DNA of 12,244 nt from Acidobacteriota bacterium. GTDB taxonomy: Bacteria > Acidobacteriota > Thermoanaerobaculia > Multivoradales > JAHEKO01. The translations under genes and the position numbers were made by a program. The DNA lies in NCBI GenBank assembly GCA_030610025.1, contig JAUWSP010000026.1:1-12244 (forward strand). The letters are read 5' to 3'. Under the pieces are notes generated by a model, which worked only from the letters and a program-made list of their open reading frames with translations, searched no databases and was not told the origin of the DNA. How positions within the stretch are numbered: the first letter of the stretch is position 1; every line of letters starts with the position of its first letter. Below are positions 5,244-12,244 of this stretch, in pieces.

Positions 5244-7469
5244 TTGTCCGACCGTGGACATGTCGTAATCGTCGACGACGACGCATCCAGCGCCGATACG
5301 CTGCAGGAGCTGCTGGAAAAGGACGGCTATACCGTCGACCAGACAGCCAGCGGCCCGCGAGCCCTCGAGGCCATCGCCAAGGCCAAGCCCAACCTCGTGC
5401 TGGTGGACACCCACCTGGAGCACAGCAATCCGTTCGAGCTGCTCGACGAGCTCGAGCAGAGCTCGAATGCGCTGGACATTCCGGTGATCTTCATGACCAC
5501 CCTCGACGACGCCGAGGCCAAGGTCAAAGGGCTCGAGTCGGGAGACGACCTGATCGTCAAGCCATTCGATGCGCGCGAAGTCCTGGCCCGCATCGAGCGC
5601 CAGGTCACGGTCTCCAAGGTGCGCATGGCCCTGCGCGAGTCGGAGGCCAAGTTCCGGTCGGTCATGGAGTCGGCGATCGACGCGATCATCTCCGGCGACG
5701 CCGAGGGCAGGATCCGGTCGTGGAACAGTGCGGCGACGGCGCTCTTCGGTTTCACCGAGGCCGAGGTGATCGGCCAGCCCATCGACCTGATCATCCCGGA
5801 TCGTTTCCGAGAAGCCCATCAGAAGGGCATTCACAGGGTCAGCTCGGGCGGACCGACTCACGTGATCGGCAAGACCGTCGAGCTCGCGGCCATACGCAAG
5901 GATGGGAGCGAGTTTCCAGTGGAGTTGTCATTGGCGACCTGGTTCCTGGACGACGAGCGCTACTACACCGGCATCATCCGCGACATCAGCGAACGCAAAC
6001 AGGCCGAGCAGAAGTTCCGCTCGGTCACCGAGTCGGCGATCGACGCCATCATCTCGGCCAACCACGTGGGAGAGATCATCAGCTGGAACAAAGCGGCCAC
6101 CGACATCCTCGGCTACACGGAGGAGGAGGCGGTCGGCCAGCGTCTCGAGCTGATCATTCCCGAGCGATATCACGATGCGCACCGCAACGGCATGGCGCGA
6201 TTCACGGCCACAGGCGAGGCCCACGCGATCGGCACCACAGTCGAGCTTGCGGCTCGCACGAAGAGTGGAGAAGAGATGCCGATCGAGCTCTCGTTGTCGA
6301 CCTGGACGGTTCGCGACGAGCGCTACTACACTGGCATCATCCGAGACATCGGCGAGCGCAAGAGGGCGGAGGAAGCCCTGCGTGCGAGCGAGCAGACACT
6401 GCGGGAGCGTCAGGAGGAGCTGAAGACGAAGAACGAGGCGCTGGAAGAGACGCTGAACCAACTCAACGAGATGCACAACCAGCTCATCATCCAGGAAAAG
6501 ATGGCCTCGCTGGGCAAGCTCAGTGCCGGCATGGCGCACGAGCTCAACAATCCGGCCGCCGCCGCCCAGCGCGGTGCCGCGCAGCTGCAGGCCACCTTCT
6601 CTCAATTGCAGGGCATCCAACTGCGGCTCGGCGAACAGAAGCTCGATCAGGCGCAGCTGGACAAACTGGTGGAGCTCTATCGAGTGGCCAGGGAACGCGC
6701 CGAGAGGCCGACCGAGATGAAGGCCATCACCCGTACCGATCGAGAGAACGCTCTCGAGGAGTGGCTGAAAGTGCAGGGCATCGATACCTCGGGAGAGCTG
6801 GTACCGTCTCTGGTCAGCCTCGGCAGTGGGGAGGGCGATCTCGAGGCCTTGACCGAGCTGTTCCCTGCCGAACAGTTCTCGCTGGTGATCGATTGGCTGA
6901 GTTGCATGTACGCGATCTACAGCCTGCTCAGCGAGATCAGCATCGGTTCCGGCCGCATCGCCGAGATCGTCAAAGCGCTCAAGACCTACACCTACATGGA
7001 CCAGGCGCCGGTCCAGTCCGTGGACGTGCGTGAGGGCCTGGAGAACACGTTGATCATCCTCAACAGCAAGATGAAGAGAGGCGTGACGGTGGTCCGGGAG
7101 TATTCGGAAGACCTGCCGGTCATCGAGGCCTACGCGAGCGAGCTGAACCAGGTGTGGACGAACATCATCGACAACGCGACGGATGCCATGGAGGGAGAGG
7201 GCACTCTCGTTGTCAGGACGCGGCGGGACGAACCATGGGTGGTTGTCGAGATCGAGGACAGCGGTCCAGGCATCCCCGAGGAGATCCAGTCGAAGATCTT
7301 CGATCCCTTCTTCACCACCAAGGGTGCCGGGCAGGGCACGGGTCTGGGGCTGAATATCAGCCGCAACCTCATTGGTCAGAAACACTTCGGTGAAATTTCC
7401 GTAGAGTCGAAACCGGGCAGCACATGCTTTGCCGTCCGGCTGCCGATAGATCTCAAGCCCACTGAGTGA
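5244..7469 (+). CDS. Hybrid sensor histidine kinase, REC-PAS-PAS-HisKA(insert)-HATPase
   Basis: This is a 741-aa soluble protein starting at TTG. Residues 6-122 are a receiver: acidic pocket D11-D13, phospho-acceptor D55 (LVLVDTHL), T85 and K106 (VKPF). Residues 134-254 and 255-375 are two PAS/PAC domains, each opening with KFRSV and closing with [11 protein letters not shown] coiled coil (377-425) leads to the H-box [20 protein letters not shown] with H432. About 125 helical residues (445-568) separate it from the second DHp helix ([15 protein letters not shown]); the usual spacing is a few tens of residues. The ATPase domain has the N-box (N640, N644), DSGPGIP (672-678), FDPFFTTK (686-693) and [10 protein letters not shown] (696-705). 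There is no membrane segment, so a cytoplasmic signal is sensed. The N-terminal receiver suggests input from another kinase. Its stop overlaps the next gene as GTGA, so the partner is the receiver/reductase fusion. Confidence 0.93.
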   Translation: MSDRGHVVIVDDDASSADTLQELLEKDGYTVDQTASGPRALEAIAKAKPNLVLVDTHLEHSNPFELLDELEQSSNALDIPVIFMTTLDDAEAKVKGLESGDDLIVKPFDAREVLARIERQVTVSKVRMALRESEAKFRSVMESAIDAIISGDAEGRIRSWNSAATALFGFTEAEVIGQPIDLIIPDRFREAHQKGIHRVSSGGPTHVIGKTVELAAIRKDGSEFPVELSLATWFLDDERYYTGIIRDISERKQAEQKFRSVTESAIDAIISANHVGEIISWNKAATDILGYTEEEAVGQRLELIIPERYHDAHRNGMARFTATGEAHAIGTTVELAARTKSGEEMPIELSLSTWTVRDERYYTGIIRDIGERKRAEEALRASEQTLRERQEELKTKNEALEETLNQLNEMHNQLIIQEKMASLGKLSAGMAHELNNPAAAAQRGAAQLQATFSQLQGIQLRLGEQKLDQAQLDKLVELYRVARERAERPTEMKAITRTDRENALEEWLKVQGIDTSGELVPSLVSLGSGEGDLEALTELFPAEQFSLVIDWLSCMYAIYSLLSEISIGSGRIAEIVKALKTYTYMDQAPVQSVDVREGLENTLIILNSKMKRGVTVVREYSEDLPVIEAYASELNQVWTNIIDNATDAMEGEGTLVVRTRRDEPWVVVEIEDSGPGIPEEIQSKIFDPFFTTKGAGQGTGLGLNISRNLIGQKHFGEISVESKPGSTCFAVRLPIDLKPTE
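5643..6368 (+). repeat. Tandem duplication of the PAS/PAC module (2 x 363 bp)
   Basis: Residues 134-254 and 255-375 of the kinase align without gaps at a 121-residue period, with about 60% identity by manual count. Identical blocks include [15 protein letters not shown] and [12 protein letters not shown]. The unbroken register points to an in-frame tandem duplication followed by divergence. Confidence 0.75.
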
Positions 7470-9157
7470 GCTCGGACGGGATGGAGAAGAGGAACGTGAT
7501 CAAACCAATTGTCATGACGGTCGATGATGAGGCGCATGTGCTCAACGCCATCGCCCGGGACCTGCAGGCGCGTTATCAGAAGGAATACCAGATCGTGAAG
7601 GCGAGCTCTGGCGCCGAGGCGTTGGAGACGGTGCTGGAGTTCAAGCGACGCAACACTCCGGTGGCGCTCTTCGTGGTCGACCAGCGCATGCCGGTGATGA
7701 GCGGCATCGAGTTTCTGACCGAAGCCATCAAGCTCTATCCGGAGTCGAAGAGGGTCCTGCTGACCGCCTACGCCGACACCGATGCGGCGATTGCCAGCAT
7801 CAACGCCATCGGTCTCGACTACTACCTCATGAAGCCCTGGGACCCCCCGGAGGAGCGTCTCTATCCCGTGCTCGACGACCTGTTGAGTGACTGGGCGGCC
7901 AGCGTGCCGGTGCCGTACGACGGCATTCGACTGGCCGGCACCCTGTGGTCGCCGAGCTCGCACAACGTCAAGGAGTTTCTAGCCCGCAGCCAGATACCGT
8001 ACAAGTGGTTGGATATCGAGCGGGACTCCGAGGCAAGGGAGTTGGTCGACTCGATCACGGAAGGTCGGTCTCGTCTGCCGGCACTGTTCTTTCCGGACGG
8101 CAGCACCCTGGTGGATCCAGACCTGCGCACCCTGGCGGACAAGGTCGGTCTCACGACCCAGGCCGAACAGCCCTTCTACGACCTGATCGTCATCGGTGCC
8201 GGCCCTGCGGGTCTGGCGGCAGGTGTCTACGGGGCCTCCGAGGGCCTACGAACGGTGGTGATCGACAAGGATGTGGCCGGTGGCCAGGCCGGGACCAGCG
8301 CCCGGATCGAGAACTACCTGGGTTTTCCCAAGGGCATCAGCGGCGCGGATCTGATGCGACGTGCGGCAACACAGGTGCAGCGCCTCGGCGCCGAGATCCT
8401 GACAGCCCAGGAGGTCACCGGGGTACGAGTCGAGGGTCCCTACAAGATCGTGACCCTGGGTGACGGCAGTGAGCTCAGAAGTCATGCGCTGCTGATCGCC
8501 ACCGGAGTCAAAGTGCGCGAGCTCGATGTGCCGGGCATCGAGCCCTTTGTGGGTGGCTCTGTGTACTACGGAGCGGCAACGTCCGAGGCCGCCCACTACC
8601 AGGGGAAGAAGGTCTTCGTAATCGGTGGCGCCAACTCGGCCGGCCAGGGTGCGATGTTCCTGTCGCGGTTCGCGAGCGAGGTGGCGATCCTGATCCGCGC
8701 GGACTCCCTCAAGGAGAGCATGTCCCAATACCTGATCGATCAGATCGACGGGACGGAGAACATTGCGCTGAAGACCAATACCGAGGTGGCAGCCGTGGCC
8801 GGCACCGATCGTCTCGAGTCACTTACGATCAAGAACAACATTACGGGCGAGACCGAAACGACTCCTGCCGACGCAATCTTCATCTTCATCGGTGCCGTGC
8901 CCCACTCGGACATCGTGGAAGGCATCGTCGAGCGTACCGAGGTCGGGTTCATCCCCACGGGGCAGGACCTGATTCATGATGGCCGTCGGCCGAACAACTG
9001 GAAGCTGAGGCGCGACCCCTTCTTGCTGGAGACCAGCGTGCCGGGTATCTTCGCCGCAGGCGACGTCCGCGAAGGCGTCGTGAGAAGAGTGGCCTCTGCA
9101 GTCGGCGAAGGCGCCGTCTCCGTCACCTTCATCCACAAATACCTCGAAACCGTCTGA
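7466..9157 (+). CDS. Fused response regulator / glutaredoxin-like / thioredoxin-reductase-like flavoprotein, cysteine-free
   Basis: This is 563 aa from GTG 7466. Residues 15-140 are a receiver (D20-D21, phospho-acceptor D72 in FVVDQRMP, T100, K123 in LMKPWD). Residues 152-230 look like a glutaredoxin-fold domain (LWSPSSHNVKEFLARSQIPY, WLDIERD, RLPALFFPDGSTL), with WSPSS where an active Grx has CxxC or CxxS. Residues 237-563 are a thioredoxin-reductase-like oxidoreductase: FAD motif GAGPAGLAAG (244-253), GGQAGTSARIENYLGFP (272-288), NAD(P)H motif VIGGANSAGQGA (385-396) and closing FAD motif FAAGDVRE (529-536). The TrxR CATC site is replaced by YYGAATSEA. No cysteine occurs in the whole protein. 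I recall this fusion being catalogued as fused response regulator/thioredoxin-disulfide reductase. The start overlaps the kinase stop (GTGA); ATG 7481 and GTG 7496 (GGAG 9 nt upstream) are alternatives. Kinase-controlled flavoenzyme activity is inferred. Confidence 0.9.
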   Translation: MSSDGMEKRNVIKPIVMTVDDEAHVLNAIARDLQARYQKEYQIVKASSGAEALETVLEFKRRNTPVALFVVDQRMPVMSGIEFLTEAIKLYPESKRVLLTAYADTDAAIASINAIGLDYYLMKPWDPPEERLYPVLDDLLSDWAASVPVPYDGIRLAGTLWSPSSHNVKEFLARSQIPYKWLDIERDSEARELVDSITEGRSRLPALFFPDGSTLVDPDLRTLADKVGLTTQAEQPFYDLIVIGAGPAGLAAGVYGASEGLRTVVIDKDVAGGQAGTSARIENYLGFPKGISGADLMRRAATQVQRLGAEILTAQEVTGVRVEGPYKIVTLGDGSELRSHALLIATGVKVRELDVPGIEPFVGGSVYYGAATSEAAHYQGKKVFVIGGANSAGQGAMFLSRFASEVAILIRADSLKESMSQYLIDQIDGTENIALKTNTEVAAVAGTDRLESLTIKNNITGETETTPADAIFIFIGAVPHSDIVEGIVERTEVGFIPTGQDLIHDGRRPNNWKLRRDPFLLETSVPGIFAAGDVREGVVRRVASAVGEGAVSVTFIHKYLETV

Positions 9158-9173
9158 TCCGCGCCCACCCTCG

Positions 9174-9360
9174 ATTGAAGCGGCCGGCGCCCCCACAATT
9201 GAAGCGGCCGGACCTGTGCCGGCCGAAGCCTTACGCCCGCCCACGGCGCCCCCACAACTGAAACGACCGACGCCCCAAAACTGAAACGACCGACGCTCCC
9301 ACAATTGAAGCGGCCGGACCTATGCCGGCCGAAGCCTTGCGCCCTCCCACGGCACCCCTG
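9174..9360 (+). repeat. Intergenic repeat array with two hairpin-bearing long units
   Basis: Five adjoining units begin A(T/C)TGAA(G/A)CG(G/A)CCG(G/A). They lie at 9174-9197, 9198-9256, 9257-9279, 9280-9303 and 9304-9360. Units 1, 3 and 4 are short (23-24 nt, ending CGCCCC-CA). Units 2 and 5 are long (about 57-59 nt) and nearly identical to each other. Each long unit carries a perfect 7-bp stem, CGGCCGG / CCGGCCG, with a 7-nt loop (ACCTGTG or ACCTATG), then GAAGCCTT. The array fills most of the 248-bp gap between the flavoprotein gene and the Ser/Thr kinase gene. The hairpins could protect or end the upstream transcript, but no T-tract follows. Reading frames across it contain stops and are not protein-like. 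Confidence 0.8.
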
Positions 9361-9385
9361 TCAACCGACCGCCATGCAGTACAAT
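9358..9385 (+). promoter_or_regulatory. Candidate promoter of the Ser/Thr kinase gene
   Basis: CTGTCA at 9358-9363 (4/6 to TTGACA), a 16-bp spacer, and TACAAT at 9380-9385 (5/6 to TATAAT). The predicted start near 9392 leaves a very short leader of about 14 nt, in which only a weak AGG (9391-9393) precedes the ATG. The promoter lies directly after the last repeat unit. Confidence 0.5.
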
Positions 9386-9405
9386 TCTCCAGGTAAGAAT
9401 CAATC

Positions 9406-12111
9406 ATGATCGGCACGACGGTTTCTCACTATCGGATCACCGGCAAGCTCGGTTCGGGCGGCATGGGTGAGGTGTACGAAGCCGAGGACACCGAACTGGG
9501 ACGGAGAGTTGCCCTCAAGGTTCTGCCAGAGCACTTGGCCTCCGACCCTGATCGTCTCGAGCGATTCAGGCGCGAAGCGCGAGCCGTGGCGTCACTGAAT
9601 CATCCAAACATCGTCACGCTCCATTCGGTAGAGGAGTCCGATGGCCGTCACTTCCTGACCATGGAGCTGGTGGACGGGAAGTCTCTGGATGCGCTCATCC
9701 CGGAGGCCGGCTTCGATCTCGAGCGCCTCTTCGAGCTGGCCATCCCGATCGCCGATGCTCTTTCAGCGGCCCACGAGAAGGGGGTCGTCCATCGGGACCT
9801 CAAGCCCGCCAACGTCATGGTGGGTGAGGACGGGCGCCTCAGGATTGTCGACTTCGGTCTCGCCAAGCTCTGGGAAGAGAGTCTCGAGGACACCGATACC
9901 GAGCTGGCCACCGAAGGGCTGACCAAAGAAGGTGTCGCCATGGGAACGGCGCCCTACATGTCACCGGAGCAGCTCCAGGGCAAGGAGATCGACCACCGGT
10001 CCGACCTGTTCTCTCTCGGGATTCTGCTCTACGAAATGACGACGGGGAAGCGGCCCTTCAAGGGCCAGTCCGCGATCGAGCTGGCGTCCGCGATCCTCAA
10101 AGACAACCCGGACTCGGTCACCGACGTCCGCGAAGGAGTGCCTCGGCACCTGGGACGAATCATCCGGCACTGCCTGGAGAAGGATCCGGATCTGCGCTTT
10201 CAGTCGGCCAAGGATGTGCGCAACGAGCTGGCAGGCTTGAAAGGGGAGGTGGAATCGGGTGAGGTGCCGCTCAGCACCGGAGGGATGCCGGCGGTTGCCG
10301 CGCCGGTATCTGCCTCGAAGCAGGCCAGGCCGGCTTGGTTGATCCCCGGCCTGGTGGTCGCAGCCGTGATCGTCGTTGCCGGACTCATCTGGATGATGCG
10401 GGGCAGGGAAGAAGCGCCACCGGCCGAGACATCTGTTGCCGCTGGAGCCGCCGCCGAGGCAGAACATAAGAAGATCGTGGTCCTGCCCTTCGAGAACCTG
10501 GGCACGGAAGAGGAAGCCTACTTCGCTGCCGGCATCACCGACGAAATCACCGGGCGCCTCGGTTCGGTGAGCGGGCTCAGAGTGATCTCGCGCAAGAGTG
10601 CCCTGCACTATGCCGATACCGATAAGACCATTCAGCAGATCGGCGAAGAGCTTGGCGTCGGCTACGTGCTTGAAGGCACGGTGCGATGGGCGAGCAGCTC
10701 GGAAGGCTCCAGCCGCGTGCGTATCACGCCGCAGCTCATCCGAGTGGCCGACGATAGCCAACTCTGGTCGAATACCTACGACCGGGTCATCGAAGACATC
10801 TTCGAGGTGCAGTCGGACATCGCCACCCAGGTGATCGATGAGCTGGGCATCACGCTGCTCGAGCCCGAGCAGCGGGCGGTGGAGAGCCGACCGACCGAGA
10901 ACATCGAGGCCTACCAGGCCTATCTCCGCGGCCTGCAGTACGCCAACCATCCGGATTCCACCGAGCGCAACATGCGGCTGGCCATCGAGATGTTTCAACG
11001 CGCCTCCGAGCTCGACCCCTCCTTCGCTCAGGCCCACGCCTGGCTCAGCCACGCCCAGGCGCGCTATTACTGGTTCGGTCACGATCTGTCCGAAGCGCGA
11101 ATGCAGCTCGCCCGACAGTCGGCGGCGCAGGCCCTGGCCCTCGATCCGGATCTGCCCGAGGGGCACGTAGCGATGGGCTATGTGCATTACTACGGTTCCA
11201 GGGACTACGACAGCGCACTGAAGGAGTTCGCCCTGGCCGAGCAGTCCAAGCCCAATGACAAGGAGATCATCGCCGCCATCGGCTACATTGCGCGGCGACA
11301 GGGCGAGTGGGAATTGGCGGCGACGCAGTTCGCCAAAGCACTGGAGCTCGATCCGCAGGACGCGAATCTCACCATCGATCTGGGTGGCGCTCATCAGCGG
11401 CTGCGTCGCTACGAGGAGGCCGACGCGGCATTCAATCGGGCTATTTCGATGTTCCCAGACCAGAATCGGGCTTACGGTGACAAGGCCTTGAATCTATGGC
11501 AGTGGCACGGCGATGCCTCACTGACGCGGCCGATTCTCGAGCAGATGCCGGTGCAGGACAGCGAGGACGCGCTCTTTGCCTGGTGGAGGCAGGAGCTCTG
11601 GGAACGAGATTTCCGCCAGGCCGCGGAGCGGTTGGCAGTGGCGCCAAACGACTTCTTCCAAGCCAATGTCATTCAAATCATGCCCAAGGCGTTCCTGGAG
11701 TCCTACACCTACTTTCTGGCTGGAGACAGCGAGCGCTCGCAGGCCGCCGCCGAGAAGGCGCTGCCGCACATGGAGCGCTACGTGAGGGAGCGGCCCGATG
11801 ATCCCTTCTCCCACATTGGTTACGGACTCATGCTGGCGGCCGTGGGGCGCCATCAGGAGGCCGTGAGCGAAGGCGAGCTGGCGATGGAGATCCTCCCCCT
11901 GGAGAGGGATGGGATCTACGCTCCCTATCTCATCTACTGGGTGGCCAGTATCTACAACATGGTCGGCGACTACGACGCGGCCCTCGACCAGCTCGAGACG
12001 CTGCTGTCGAACCCCACGACCGTATCGGTGGCAACGCTGGAGGGCAACGTCGAGTGGGACAAAGTTCGCGACTTGCCTCGCTACCAGCAGCTCGTCGAGA
12101 AGTATCGGTAA
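9406..12111 (+). CDS. Membrane Ser/Thr protein kinase with TolB-like domain and TPRs
   Basis: This is a 901-aa protein. Residues 9-275 are a complete Hanks-type kinase: glycine loop GSGGMGEVY (16-24), K38, E57, catalytic HRDLKPANV (129-137, D131, N136), DFG (149-151), activation-loop end MGTAPYMSPEQ (179-189) and R264 near the end. A linker leads to one membrane helix at about 311-331 (WLIPGLVVAAVIVVAGLIWM). Outside the cytoplasm, residues 356-480 form a TolB-N-terminal/FlgO-like domain (KIVVLPFENLG, AAGITDEITGRL, GVGYVLEGTVR, QLWSNTYDR). About seven TPR-like repeats occupy 500-870, clearest at 526-551, 569-595, 604-633, 638-668, 672-697 and 819-855. The order kinase-TM-TolB-TPR is common in Acidobacteriota. 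It probably senses envelope or periplasmic protein partners and phosphorylates cytoplasmic targets; the ligand is unknown. It appears monocistronic. Confidence 0.95.
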   Translation: MIGTTVSHYRITGKLGSGGMGEVYEAEDTELGRRVALKVLPEHLASDPDRLERFRREARAVASLNHPNIVTLHSVEESDGRHFLTMELVDGKSLDALIPEAGFDLERLFELAIPIADALSAAHEKGVVHRDLKPANVMVGEDGRLRIVDFGLAKLWEESLEDTDTELATEGLTKEGVAMGTAPYMSPEQLQGKEIDHRSDLFSLGILLYEMTTGKRPFKGQSAIELASAILKDNPDSVTDVREGVPRHLGRIIRHCLEKDPDLRFQSAKDVRNELAGLKGEVESGEVPLSTGGMPAVAAPVSASKQARPAWLIPGLVVAAVIVVAGLIWMMRGREEAPPAETSVAAGAAAEAEHKKIVVLPFENLGTEEEAYFAAGITDEITGRLGSVSGLRVISRKSALHYADTDKTIQQIGEELGVGYVLEGTVRWASSSEGSSRVRITPQLIRVADDSQLWSNTYDRVIEDIFEVQSDIATQVIDELGITLLEPEQRAVESRPTENIEAYQAYLRGLQYANHPDSTERNMRLAIEMFQRASELDPSFAQAHAWLSHAQARYYWFGHDLSEARMQLARQSAAQALALDPDLPEGHVAMGYVHYYGSRDYDSALKEFALAEQSKPNDKEIIAAIGYIARRQGEWELAATQFAKALELDPQDANLTIDLGGAHQRLRRYEEADAAFNRAISMFPDQNRAYGDKALNLWQWHGDASLTRPILEQMPVQDSEDALFAWWRQELWERDFRQAAERLAVAPNDFFQANVIQIMPKAFLESYTYFLAGDSERSQAAAEKALPHMERYVRERPDDPFSHIGYGLMLAAVGRHQEAVSEGELAMEILPLERDGIYAPYLIYWVASIYNMVGDYDAALDQLETLLSNPTTVSVATLEGNVEWDKVRDLPRYQQLVEKYR

Positions 12112-12122
12112 CCAGGAATATC

Positions 12123-12170
12123 AGGGCGGGGCATGTCCCTCCCGCTGAAGCGGCGGGCGTCCCTGCCGGC
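12123..12170. repeat. GC-rich palindromes and a degenerate repeat copy after the kinase gene
   Basis: GCGGG and CCCGC (within 12126-12144) can pair around GCATGTCCCT. The string CTGAAGCGGCGGGCG (12145-12159) is a degenerate copy of the TGAAGCGGCCGG repeat, followed by TCCCTGCCGGC, which echoes the long-unit hairpin. It lies between two convergent genes, so it may serve as a bidirectional transcript end, but no T-run is present. Confidence 0.4.
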
Positions 12171-12173
12171 CAA

Positions 12174-12244
12174 CTATCGAACTGCCTGGAACTCGTGATC
12201 ATCAGTCTCGTACTTCGGGTAGATGAAGCTCGTTCGGACCTGTG
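12174..12244 (-). CDS. C-terminal tip of a minus-strand gene (partial, unidentified)
   Basis: On the minus strand one frame is open from the window edge to TAG (12174-12176). It ends with TSFIYPKYETDDHEFQAVR. Its codons are G/C-ending at most positions away from the stop (AGC TTC ATC TAC CCG AAG TAC GAG), as in the neighbouring genes, and the composition is protein-like. Only about 23 codons are visible, so no family can be named. It would be convergent with the Ser/Thr kinase gene, about 62 bp apart. A chance open frame is possible. Confidence 0.4.
   Translation of the reverse strand, partial: QVRTSFIYPKYETDDHEFQAVR

Noticed and set aside
5928..7385. Long open frame on the minus strand (485 codons) opposite the sensor kinase
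   Set aside because: It is a shadow of GC-rich codon structure. The opposite frame has clear REC, PAS and kinase motifs, while this one has no domain-like pattern.
9174..9360. CRISPR array or tandem-repeat peptide gene
   Set aside because: The units adjoin with no variable spacers of constant length, and every reading frame is interrupted or lacks a start and ribosome binding site. It fits an intergenic REP-like array better.
9961..11394. Long open frame on the minus strand (477 codons) opposite the Ser/Thr kinase gene
   Set aside because: The same shadow effect: the plus strand encodes a full kinase-TM-TolB-TPR protein with all catalytic motifs, and the antisense product looks like no protein family.

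Overview
The window comes from a GC-rich bacterial genome. The best guess is an uncultured Acidobacteriota (Holophagae/Thermoanaerobaculia-like), with Myxococcota or another deltaproteobacterial relative as the alternative. The reasons are the TolB-like/TPR serine-threonine kinase, the PadR plus HAAS/RDD membrane-protein pair, a remnant resembling an acidobacterial anti-sigma C-terminal domain, and a fused receiver/thioredoxin-reductase-like gene. The assignment rests on family recollection, not a search. Nothing shows a phage, plasmid, CRISPR array, insertion sequence, tRNA or rRNA.

Layout, left to right. (1) The 3' end of a PadR-type repressor gene overlaps by 4 bp a gene for a HAAS/RDD membrane protein. 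(2) A 250-bp gap holds several short palindromic repeat elements. (3) A STAS-domain (anti-anti-sigma type) gene follows, ending in a hairpin. (4) A compact two-gene unit encodes an XRE-family repressor and a 344-aa conserved protein of unknown function. Its promoter is overlaid by a perfect 11-bp inverted repeat that ends 2 nt before the ATG, suggesting autoregulation and an almost leaderless mRNA. (5) On the minus strand lie an anti-sigma-like gene remnant, a shortened SpoIIE-type phosphatase and a secreted NTF2-like protein. (6) On the plus strand, a translationally coupled pair encodes a REC-PAS-PAS histidine kinase and a receiver/glutaredoxin-like/thioredoxin-reductase-like fusion. (7) An intergenic array of 24-nt and about 58-nt repeats follows. 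(8) A 901-aa membrane Ser/Thr kinase with a TolB-like domain and TPRs comes next. (9) The window ends with the likely C-terminal tip of a minus-strand gene.

Nearly every gene is a signalling or regulatory gene. The STAS protein and the SpoIIE phosphatase could act in one partner-switching pathway, but no RsbW-like kinase is present to complete it. The kinase/reductase pair is the most interesting module: two receivers, two tandem PAS domains, a histidine kinase with a long insert in its dimerisation domain, and a flavoprotein partner that keeps its FAD and NAD(P)H motifs but has no cysteine anywhere. That rules out a normal thioredoxin reductase and points to a flavin or nucleotide sensing role, or to another electron acceptor.
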